A stretch of 5,788 nucleotides of DNA from NCBI GenBank assembly GCA_011049955.1, contig DRGV01000110.1, positions 1-5,788 on the forward strand, read 5' to 3'. The position numbers and the translations under genes were made by a program. Origin of the DNA: a bacterium (GTDB lineage Bacteria; UBP18; UBA7526). The notes below the pieces were generated by a model. It saw only the letters and a program-made list of their open reading frames with translations. It did not search any database and was not told the origin of the DNA. Shown piece by piece: positions 1 through 5,598 of the stretch. The first letter of the stretch is position 1. Every line of letters begins with the position of its first letter.

Positions 1-130
1 GAATAAGGATATCCTCTTTCCATCCGGCCGTCTCTGACGGACGGACTACTTCCTGAGAGAAGGAGTTGCTGGAAAGGAAGGATAATGAAAGGAGAACAGC
101 AAGTAAGGCAATAGTTAGTCTTTTAATCAC
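1..130 (-). CDS. 5' end of an exported protein, candidate PilQ secretin (partial)
   Basis: A GTG start at 130-128 overlaps the TGA of the preceding gene (GTGA) and opens a frame that runs off the window after 43 codons. The visible protein starts MIKRLTIALLAVLLSLSFLSS and continues NSFSQEVVRPSETAGWKEDILI. This is a clear Sec signal peptide (two basic residues, a hydrophobic core, and a likely cleavage after S-F-S before Gln). No mature-domain motif is visible. The pilMNOP order makes the secretin PilQ the expected next gene, but the Ig-repeat gene has already broken the usual order, so another periplasmic or outer-membrane protein is equally possible from sequence alone. The window edge truncates it; there is no sign of a mutation. 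Confidence 0.72.
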   Translation of the reverse strand, partial: MIKRLTIALLAVLLSLSFLSSNSFSQEVVRPSETAGWKEDILI

Positions 131-1347
131 TGAGCTCCCCTCTTCCTTAATAGTTTCTGGATGGCCTGGTAATTCTCCGGGGTCTTTCCCCTGGGAACCT
201 CTCTCCAGATATCTTGAGCATCGCTATCTATCCTGATATTGACATATCTTACCTCATCCCCAACATAGGCCCAGCCATTGATCCCATCTATCCGGTCAAC
301 TAAGACCCCTCTTCCTGCTACGATAATGGAAACCCCCTCTTTTACCTCTCGTCTTGCTTTTAGAGCAGACTCTTTGGCACTAATGGTAATGGGTTCCGCT
401 CTGTCATAAGAAAGCCTGATCTTGGCCACTCCATCTGCAAACTGAGAGGCAGGAATCTGGGAAGGGTTGAGCTTTCCGCTTCCGGTTACAGAAAGGAAAA
501 CTCCCTTTCCTGTGGCCCCATAATCGGTTACCACATTCTCAAAAGAATCGTAGGCAGTAATGATAGCCTCAAAGCTTTCCCCGGCTCGGGCAGAAGGGGC
601 AGAGGATAGGAGGAAGTGGTGAAAGGCGCCTGGTTGTATGGTCAGGAAAGAGGAGGTTCCCCCTGCCTTCCCTCCCTCTTCCTTACAGGTGAGAGTAATC
701 TTCTGGGCCTTACTATAGGTGGGGCTAAGAGAGGCTATTCCTTCTTTAAATTGGGTAACTTCTACCTTGGAGGGATTGAGTTTCCCATTCCCAGAAGCGA
801 GAAGGGAGAGCTCCTTTCCCTGAGTGGAATAATCAGAGATGATATTCCCGAAGGCGTCCCGAGCGCTGATGAAGATGGTAAACTCCTCGCCGGCCCTGGC
901 CTCCCTGGGAACGGTGAGTACAAAATGATCCAGTTGAAAGGGAAAGACGGTTATGGTAGTGCTCTTTCCTCGAGCCTCTCCTTCTATCTCGGCAATGGTG
1001 AGGATGATATCCTGTGCCTGCTCATAGATGAGACTTATTCGGGCCACCCCATCCTTAAATTCTAAGGGAGCGATCCTCTCTGGGACAATCTTTCCCATTC
1101 CGCTGGTGGTTATCTCCACGCCTTTACCAGAGAGGCGATAGTTACTGACTATATTCCCAAAGGAATCGCGGGCAGTAACGGTTACCGGAAAGACCTCTCC
1201 GGCAGTGACCTTACTGGGTGCCGTTACTGAGAAGCGATCCAGATCAGCGGGTGCAATAATTACTTCTCCTCTTCCCCAGACAGCAACAACATTTAATAAA
1301 AGGCACAATAGAATTACTAATACCCCTGTTCCTATTTTCTTTGTCAT
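127..1347 (-). CDS. Secreted protein with three Ig-like repeats, in the pilus operon
   Basis: This 406-residue protein begins with a Sec signal peptide: MTKK, then a hydrophobic stretch to about residue 24, with no clear lipobox. Three tandem beta-sandwich-like repeats follow at about 36-135, 139-238 and 242-341. Each has a Phe-rich start, an AGE-F turn, an A-R/Y-D-S/A-F-G/E-N motif (59-65, 162-168, 265-271), a G-x-GK turn (83-86, 186-189, 289-292) and an F-K/A-D/E-G-V/I-A motif (from 97, 200, 303). The period is exactly 103 residues. These resemble bacterial Ig-like modules of surface proteins (invasin/filamin type); the exact family cannot be named. The last 62 residues form a different region (GVLVDRIDGINGWAYVGDEVRYV) ending in a basic helix. 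AGGAG lies 7 nt before the ATG, 27 bp after the pilP stop. Its stop overlaps the next start (GTGA). A periplasmic partner of the secretin or a pilus-associated adhesin are possible roles. Confidence 0.8.
   Translation of the reverse strand: MTKKIGTGVLVILLCLLLNVVAVWGRGEVIIAPADLDRFSVTAPSKVTAGEVFPVTVTARDSFGNIVSNYRLSGKGVEITTSGMGKIVPERIAPLEFKDGVARISLIYEQAQDIILTIAEIEGEARGKSTTITVFPFQLDHFVLTVPREARAGEEFTIFISARDAFGNIISDYSTQGKELSLLASGNGKLNPSKVEVTQFKEGIASLSPTYSKAQKITLTCKEEGGKAGGTSSFLTIQPGAFHHFLLSSAPSARAGESFEAIITAYDSFENVVTDYGATGKGVFLSVTGSGKLNPSQIPASQFADGVAKIRLSYDRAEPITISAKESALKARREVKEGVSIIVAGRGVLVDRIDGINGWAYVGDEVRYVNIRIDSDAQDIWREVPRGKTPENYQAIQKLLRKRGAQ
135..143 (-). promoter_or_regulatory. Shine-Dalgarno for the downstream GTG start
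   Basis: AGAGGGGAG on the minus strand lies within the last codons of the Ig-repeat gene, four bases before GTG at 130-128. It supports the GTG as a real start, translationally coupled to the preceding gene. Confidence 0.6.
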
Positions 1348-1374
1348 AGTTTTACTCCTTTCTTAATCCGTTTC

Positions 1375-2313
1375 CTATTCCCCCTCTTCTTCCTCGAGAT
1401 ATTCTTCCTCTTCCTTCCCTAGAGCTTCCTTTACTAATTGCACTGCCTCTTGAGCAAGAGCCTGAGCACCTTTGGCCGACTCCTCAGCCCTCTTGTAATC
1501 CTCTTCTTTCATAGCCTCCTGAGCATCCTCAAGTTTGACCTTGGCATCATCCCGCCGGGCCTCAGCCTCATCAGTATCCACCCCTTCAGAGCGGGCAGTG
1601 AGGATAACGTCACTTGCCTCGCTCAATGTCTTCTTTGCCTCTGTTATGGCCTTCTTCGGCTCCTCTTCTGGAGTCTCTCCTGATTTTTCTGGCGCCTCTT
1701 TTGGTTTCTCTATCTCTCTCTTCTCTTCACGCGGCTTATAAGTTATTAGACCTTCCTTTTCGTCTATCTTTTCTTTGGCCATGCTGCTGACCTGGGGCTT
1801 TTCCCAGCCCTTACCCATAAGAGTTACGCTCTGGTTCTTGAAATCAATGGCCACTACCTTCACTTCACTGGCACCGATTCTCTGACCAACCCCTACCAGA
1901 TGAGGTTTTCCCGCAGGGTCATTAATAACCGCCTTAATATTCCCCATCCCATAATCAAGGATTCCTTTCAAGATAAAACCCCCTACTATCGCTATCCTCG
2001 CTCCCTCAATCCTATCCAATCTGGATTGTATAAAGAGATTCTTGCCCAGGATATCCTGATAGTCAACGAAGGGGGATATCTTTTGTGACTCCTTGAGTTC
2101 AGCGATGGCCTCTTTTTCAATCTCTTCTTTGCTCTTCAGGGGCTTCTTTCCTCTGACAATCACTTCCTGGCTGGGAGGAGGGGGGGGCCCTCTCAGGTAA
2201 CCGATGAGGAGGAAGATCCCCAGACAGAGGGCAGCGACTCCCAATCCCCAAACGAGCATAGTCTCCTTTCTCTCCTTGAGACTCGTAAGAACCTTTTTAA
2301 TATCTACTGCCAT
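1375..2313 (-). CDS. PilP/GspC-like pilus assembly protein with acidic helical C-terminal extension
   Basis: This 312-residue protein occupies the pilP position. Residues 19-40 are a TM helix, followed by a five-proline run (43-47) and a charged linker. Residues about 86-170 look like the beta-rich HR domain shared by PilP and GspC, which binds the secretin: GGFILKGIL (111-119), IKAVINDPAGKPHLVGVGQRI (126-146) and VKVVAIDFKNQSVTLMGKG (151-169). Canonical PilP is a lipoprotein of about 170-180 residues. Here there is no lipobox, and the TM anchor is GspC-like. Residues 190-220 are a Lys/Glu/Pro linker. Residues 221-298 form Ala/Glu-rich helices (AKVKLEDAQEAMKEEDYKRA) resembling DUF4398-type helical hairpins, and the end is almost pure Glu (301-312). 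The ATG has AGGAAA upstream. HR-domain identity is moderately sure; the extension's role is unknown. Confidence 0.8.
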   Translation of the reverse strand: MAVDIKKVLTSLKERKETMLVWGLGVAALCLGIFLLIGYLRGPPPPPSQEVIVRGKKPLKSKEEIEKEAIAELKESQKISPFVDYQDILGKNLFIQSRLDRIEGARIAIVGGFILKGILDYGMGNIKAVINDPAGKPHLVGVGQRIGASEVKVVAIDFKNQSVTLMGKGWEKPQVSSMAKEKIDEKEGLITYKPREEKREIEKPKEAPEKSGETPEEEPKKAITEAKKTLSEASDVILTARSEGVDTDEAEARRDDAKVKLEDAQEAMKEEDYKRAEESAKGAQALAQEAVQLVKEALGKEEEEYLEEEEGE

Positions 2314-2336
2314 CTTTTCCTCGCTTCACTCGGATA

Positions 2337-2408
2337 GTTTGCTGGTTCGCCTGTTTGCCAGTTTGCCGGTTTTAAACTGAGTAACTGAGTAACTGGGTAA
2401 CTGGGTAA
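2337..2408. repeat. Period-8 degenerate tandem repeat between pilO and pilP
   Basis: Nine units of 8 bp run in continuous register. Plus strand: GTTTGCTG, GTTCGCCT, GTTTGCCA, GTTTGCCG, GTTTTAAA, then CTGAGTAA twice and CTGGGTAA twice. The array changes unit family midway yet keeps the 8-bp phase. It occupies two thirds of the 107-bp spacer. I see no gene or terminator in it. Confidence 0.88.
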
Positions 2409-2420
2409 CTAACTGTTTGA

Positions 2421-2951
2421 TTATTCTTTATAAACAAAGGTGACCAAGCGAAGAGTAACGCTCAGGTCCCCTTTAGCATCAGAGGTGATGTTTATACTCT
2501 GGACATCGAGTAGTCGATCCGACTTCTCAATATTGTAGAGAAACTTAACCAGCTGCGGGAGGTTACACTTCAGGCTCAGGGATATGGGTTTAACTTTATA
2601 ATATTCCTTCGGCTGGAGAGCCCCGGGGCCAAAGGAGAGAATGGTTGCTCCAGAATCCCTTCCCATCTGGTAGACATCCTTCAATAGTTTGGGTAATCCC
2701 TCCTCCTTGGGCAGCCTCCCCTTGGCGAACTTAAGCCTTACCTGGGCCTCGAAGTAGTCCCTCTCTAACTTCTCCTCCATCCTGGCCGCTCTCTGGGCCC
2801 CCTTGAGTTTGGCCTCCATCCTGGCCAGTTTCTCATTGGCCTCCTTCCACCTCTGGGATAAAGGCATATAGAGGAAGTAGTAGCCCACTGCTAAGATAAC
2901 GATCACTCCCATGAAGATGAGTAACTTTCTATCCCGGGGATTGAGCTTCAT
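2421..2951 (-). CDS. pilO: Type IV pilus inner-membrane protein PilO
   Basis: PilO pairs with PilN in the inner-membrane alignment complex that connects the cytoplasmic PilM and motor to PilP and the secretin. The 176-residue protein has the classic layout: a short cytoplasmic N-terminus (MKLNPRDRK), one TM helix at about 10-28, a charged coiled coil at about 31-78 and a ferredoxin-like periplasmic domain at about 83-176. In that domain PKLLKDVYQMGRDSGATI (86-103) and the strand-helix block LSLKCNLPQLVKFLYNIEKS (125-144) are typical. It is slightly shorter than many PilO proteins (about 200 residues) but looks complete. The ATG has AAGGAAG upstream. It follows pilMN after a spacer filled by 7-bp repeats and precedes the pilP-like gene, matching pilMNOP order. 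Confidence 0.9.
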   Translation of the reverse strand: MKLNPRDRKLLIFMGVIVILAVGYYFLYMPLSQRWKEANEKLARMEAKLKGAQRAARMEEKLERDYFEAQVRLKFAKGRLPKEEGLPKLLKDVYQMGRDSGATILSFGPGALQPKEYYKVKPISLSLKCNLPQLVKFLYNIEKSDRLLDVQSINITSDAKGDLSVTLRLVTFVYKE

Positions 2952-2965
2952 TTACTCTTCCTTTT

Positions 2966-3042
2966 TACATTAAACATTGAACATTGAACATTGAACATTG
3001 AGCATTGAGCATTGAACGTTGAGCATTTTACATTTTTCATTG
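2966..3042. repeat. Period-7 tandem repeat array between pilMN and pilO
   Basis: Eleven consecutive 7-bp units fill most of the 99-bp spacer. On the plus strand they are TACATTA, then four exact AACATTG (2973-3000), two AGCATTG, AACGTTG, AGCATTT, TACATTT and TTCATTG. Read on the coding strand this is a CAATGTT repeat. The register is unbroken, so it is a true tandem array with point variation and not simply AT-rich DNA. It contains no ORF and no terminator-like structure. Confidence 0.9.
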
Positions 3043-3044
3043 AT

Positions 3045-3076
3045 TTTTTCTCACTTTCTCACCTGCCCACCTGCCT
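3045..3076. repeat. Degenerate period-8 repeat covering the pilMN stop codon
   Basis: Four 8-bp units read on the plus strand TTTTTCTC, ACTTTCTC, ACCTGCCC, ACCTGCCT. They encode the final residues AGGQVRK and include the stop at 3053-3051. Just upstream in the gene, 3081-3089 (CTTTGCGGT) also occurs at 5663-5671 in the repeat spacer before hicB, and 3098-3112 can form a small CTGCC/GGCAG hairpin. The gene end thus runs into intergenic-type repeat DNA. Confidence 0.65.
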
Positions 3077-5081
3077 TTTCCTTTGCGGTCTCTGCGCCTG
3101 CCTCGTCGGCAGACAGGGTTGCAACCTTCTTTACTACCTTCTTAATCTTCCATTTCATAGGGAAACTTACCGCTTCTCCTTCTGGAGGGGTCTGTATACT
3201 TCCCAGATCTATCTCTTCAAAGTAGGGCGACTTATTGAGCCTCACCATGAGGTTGGAGACCGCCTCTACGGAACTTGCCTGGGCAGAGATGCTGGCGCTA
3301 TCCTTTGCTGGTAAAGAGAGACTCTTGATCCAGACAGAGGAAGGAAAGACCTTGGTCATCTCCAATAGGACATCAAGCCATCTGGCTTTCTCAGTAAGTA
3401 ATCCAGTAATGACCTTCATCCTTTTCTCCACCGCCGCCTTCTCCTTCTTCAGTTTCTCCACCTTGGGAACGATATCCTTTATCTTTTCCAGTTCTGCCTT
3501 TATCTGCTCTAACCTCGCCTCTCGCTGCTGGAGTTGCTGCAGGAAGAGAAGACCACTGAAAACGATAATCGCCACCCCTAAACCGGCAGCAATCATAAGG
3601 TTCCTCTTCCTGGTCTGGATAAGCGCTCTCTCCTTCACAATCTGGGGAAGGAGACTTATCTTTATCTCGCCCAGTTCAAGGGCGCGTAGGGCCAATCCCA
3701 CTGACACGCTAAAGGAGGGCAGTATCTCCTTCAACTTAAAGGTGGACGGATCATATTTAATTCGGGATAGGGGATCGGCGATCTCAACCGGGGCCCCCAA
3801 CCTCTGGGATAGGAACCGATCTAAGTTCTTGAGTCGGGCTCCCCCTCCAGAGAGAATGACCTTGGTAATCTTCGCCCCCTCTGACTGCGAGCGGTAGTAG
3901 TTTAGAGAACGCCGGATCTCAGCAAATAGGTTCTCCAGTATGGGAGAGAGGGCACTGGCTACCTGGGTGGTGGGGTTGAGAGCGGGAGGAACTTCAGGTG
4001 GTTTTTCTGGTGGCTTCTCTGGTGTCGGGGGCATTTCAGGTGGTTTTTCTGGTGGCATTTCAGGTGGTGTCTCTGGAGTGGGTGGAATCTCGGGTGGCTT
4101 CTCGGGGGGTTTCTCAGGAGGGATTTCGGGTGGTGTCTCTGGAGTGGGTGGAATCTCGGGGGGTATAACCTCAGGTGGTTTTTCTGGTGTGGATGGAACC
4201 TCAGGGGGCAGAGCCTCTGGTGGCTTCTCGGGAGCAAGAGGAATTTCGGGTGGCTTCTCTGGTGTCGGGGGCATTTCAGGTGGTTTTTCTGGAATAGGAG
4301 GAACTTCGGAAGGTTTCTCCTGAGCCTTGAAGAGGGCATCCCCCTCCTCCCTCTTCAACTTCTCCGCCTCGCTAAAGGATACCACGAGCTTGGTCTGAAT
4401 GGCCTCTGTCAAATCATTCCCGGCTACCGGTGCGCTTCTGGTGAATTCCAATATCCCATCCCGATGGATGCTGATATCCGTGGTCGTTGCCCCGATGTCA
4501 ATCAAGGCCACCACCTCCGCCTCCTTAGGGGGCTTCTTGTACCTCAGGGCATTATAAAGAGCGAGTGAGGAGATGTCTATGACCTCACATCTAAGTCCTG
4601 CCTCCTCAACTAAGGCCAGATGGTCATCGATGAGTTCCCGCTTCATAGCCGCCAAGATGACCTTTACCTCTTCTCCCTCTTTTCCGGGCAGAGCCTGATA
4701 ATCCATGCCCACCTTATCCAGGGGGAAGGGGATCTGGTTCTGGGCCTCGAACTTAATCACCTGATCAAGCCTGGCCCTGGCCCCAGAAGGAAGTTTGCGG
4801 TGCCTTATGATTACTGACTGACCAGGGACAGCGATGACTACATCCTTGGTCTTTATTTCGTTCTCTTCCAGTAATTTCTTTATCCCCTCAATGACCTTGG
4901 CCCTCTTCTCCTTATTCTCTATGGTAGGATCTAAATGAAGCTCCACCATCCCGACGTTGGCCAGTTCCACCTCCTCCTTGGTCACCTTCAATAGAATGGC
5001 CTTAATAGAACTGGTTCCGATGTCCAGGCCAAGAACCGCCTTAGCCTTACCTAAGGTCTTGAATAAAGATATCTTTTTCAA
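3051..5081 (-). CDS. PilM-PilN fusion protein with a Pro/Glu-rich repeat insert
   Basis: This 676-residue protein starts at TTG. Residues 12-255 and 370-470 are a PilM-type actin-like (SHS2/FtsA-related) domain. It has the first phosphate motif LGLDIGTSSIKA (17-28), PGQSVIIRHRKLP (86-98), FEAQNQIPFPLDKV (111-124), the second phosphate motif LIDIGATTTDIS (193-204), an RRSLNYYRSQ helix (390-399) and the nucleotide-binding VILSGGGARL (408-417). Residues 257-368 are a Pro/Glu-rich repeat placed after the EAEKLKREEG helix. Residues 471-478 (EIKISLLP) match the PilN 'INLLP' peptide that normally docks on PilM. A TM helix (495-514), a coiled coil (516-560) and a PilN-like periplasmic ferredoxin-type region (about 563-648) follow. 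PilM and PilN are usually separate genes; the fused layout resembles T2SS GspL. By topology the Pro/Glu insert is cytoplasmic. The last 20 or so residues are low-complexity and lie in repeat-like DNA. The order into pilO supports the assignment. Confidence 0.92.
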   Translation of the reverse strand: MKKISLFKTLGKAKAVLGLDIGTSSIKAILLKVTKEEVELANVGMVELHLDPTIENKEKRAKVIEGIKKLLEENEIKTKDVVIAVPGQSVIIRHRKLPSGARARLDQVIKFEAQNQIPFPLDKVGMDYQALPGKEGEEVKVILAAMKRELIDDHLALVEEAGLRCEVIDISSLALYNALRYKKPPKEAEVVALIDIGATTTDISIHRDGILEFTRSAPVAGNDLTEAIQTKLVVSFSEAEKLKREEGDALFKAQEKPSEVPPIPEKPPEMPPTPEKPPEIPLAPEKPPEALPPEVPSTPEKPPEVIPPEIPPTPETPPEIPPEKPPEKPPEIPPTPETPPEMPPEKPPEMPPTPEKPPEKPPEVPPALNPTTQVASALSPILENLFAEIRRSLNYYRSQSEGAKITKVILSGGGARLKNLDRFLSQRLGAPVEIADPLSRIKYDPSTFKLKEILPSFSVSVGLALRALELGEIKISLLPQIVKERALIQTRKRNLMIAAGLGVAIIVFSGLLFLQQLQQREARLEQIKAELEKIKDIVPKVEKLKKEKAAVEKRMKVITGLLTEKARWLDVLLEMTKVFPSSVWIKSLSLPAKDSASISAQASSVEAVSNLMVRLNKSPYFEEIDLGSIQTPPEGEAVSFPMKWKIKKVVKKVATLSADEAGAETAKEKAGGQVRK
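3978..4313 (-). repeat. In-frame Pro/Glu repeat tract inside the PilM domain
   Basis: This tract encodes residues 257-368, built from variants of PPEKPPEMPPTPE. It contains exact DNA direct repeats: 4009-4052 equals 4249-4292 (44 bp, offset 240 bp, 80 codons) and 4063-4094 equals 4129-4160 (32 bp, offset 66 bp, 22 codons). Both offsets are multiples of three, so the tract probably grew by in-frame duplication under selection to keep the reading frame. The bias leaves long stop-free frames on both strands that are not genes. Confidence 0.9.
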
Positions 5082-5085
5082 CTCT

Positions 5086-5091
5086 TCACCT
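5086..5091 (-). promoter_or_regulatory. Shine-Dalgarno of pilMN overlapping the hicA stop codon; decides a TTG start
   Basis: The minus strand reads AGGTGA, then AGAG, then TTG. AGGTGA matches the anti-Shine-Dalgarno, and its last three bases are the hicA stop codon TGA (5088-5086). This supports the rare TTG (5081-5079) as the pilMN start and suggests that ribosomes finishing hicA help start pilMN. Confidence 0.72.
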
Positions 5092-5322
5092 GCTTTTCTT
5101 TCTCAATCGATTAAATTCTTCCACTGTAAGATGGACTCTTTTAATTTGTGTTCGAAGTAGTCCTGGAGCAAGTTCTTTATGATCTGGTATCACTAAAATG
5201 GGATAGCCTTCTTTATCGTTGTTTAATACCATATGGCTACCTTCTCGCCGCGCCACATAGTAACCGATCTTCTTAAAGACCTTTACCGCTTCCCGCCCTG
5301 AAATATTGCTTAAGATTCCCAT
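5086..5322 (-). CDS. hicA: HicA-family mRNA interferase toxin
   Basis: This 78-residue protein has the double-stranded-RNA-binding-like fold of HicA (YcfA family), a ribosome-independent RNase that cleaves mRNA. Visible hallmarks are SGREAVKVFKKIGY (residues 8-21), the RREGSHMVL strand with the expected catalytic His30, and VIPDHKELAPGLL (44-56), corresponding to the family's 'P-H-EL-GTL' segment, followed by a C-terminal helix (EEFNRLRKK). Length is typical and nothing essential looks missing, so the toxin is probably active. The ATG follows the hicB stop immediately and has only a weak ribosome site, so translation likely depends on hicB. The hicA stop codon lies inside the Shine-Dalgarno of the following pilMN gene. 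Confidence 0.91.
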   Translation of the reverse strand: MGILSNISGREAVKVFKKIGYYVARREGSHMVLNNDKEGYPILVIPDHKELAPGLLRTQIKRVHLTVEEFNRLRKKSR

Positions 5323-5556
5323 TTATGTTCCAGTAATTGAAACCGGAACATCGACATAAATAGAATGCCTTTCTTCTGCTGGAATCCTGCGATGTTTTTT
5401 CTTGACTACTTTGAGATAGCCGGAGATAGCCTCCTGAATATTTTTCAAAACCTCTTTCTTAGTCTTCCCTTGAGACATACAGCCAGGTAACATGGGACAT
5501 TCTGCAACATACCCTTCGTATTCAAAATCGTATTCTAATTCTACTCGAAATTTCAT
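5323..5556 (-). CDS. hicB: HicB-family antitoxin (short form)
   Basis: This 77-residue protein matches the partial RNase H-like fold of HicB antitoxins. An N-terminal strand (MKFRVELEYD) is followed by a GYVAECPMLPGCMSQG block (residues 15-30) and a helix with KKEVLKNIQEAISGYL (33-48). In the family, HicB binds HicA and blocks its mRNA-cleaving activity. The protein ends soon after this core, so it lacks the C-terminal helix-turn-helix or ribbon-helix-helix DNA-binding domain of longer HicB proteins. Autoregulation by HicB alone is therefore doubtful. The TAA stop abuts the ATG of hicA with no gap, giving hicB-hicA order and translational coupling. GC (about 39%) is lower than in the pil genes, which hints at acquisition by transfer. 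Confidence 0.9.
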   Translation of the reverse strand: MKFRVELEYDFEYEGYVAECPMLPGCMSQGKTKKEVLKNIQEAISGYLKVVKKKHRRIPAEERHSIYVDVPVSITGT

Positions 5557-5566
5557 TTAACAGTTA

Positions 5567-5572
5567 CCTCCT
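5567..5572 (-). promoter_or_regulatory. Strong Shine-Dalgarno of hicB
   Basis: AGGAGG on the minus strand lies 10 nt before the ATG of hicB. It is the best ribosome-binding site in the window and supports the chosen hicB start at 5556. It also suggests the antitoxin is translated more strongly than the toxin, which has only a weak site. Confidence 0.8.
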
Positions 5573-5598
5573 CTCATAATTCTTGGACATTCTCTCTC

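Noticed and set aside
616..1065. Plus-strand open frame of 149 codons opposite the Ig-repeat gene
   Set aside because: It lies antisense to a regular three-repeat protein with signal peptide and Shine-Dalgarno; no independent evidence of coding.
2337..3042. CRISPR-like periodicity in the two pil spacers
   Set aside because: Units are 7-8 bp with no spacers between them and no cas genes; these are simple tandem arrays.
3098..3112. CTGCC/GGCAG hairpin near the pilMN end as a terminator
   Set aside because: The stem is only 5 bp, lies within coding sequence, and is not followed by a U-run on the transcribed strand.
3235..3897. Plus-strand open frame of 220 codons opposite the PilN part of pilMN
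   Set aside because: It is antisense to a well-supported conserved gene, and its composition mirrors the pilMN codons.
3940..4339. Long open frames on both strands over the Pro/Glu tract (Gly/Ser-rich on plus, His/Pro/Leu-rich on minus)
   Set aside because: They are by-products of the stop-poor repeat in the PilM insert; they have no family resemblance or ribosome site, and the pilMN frame explains the DNA.
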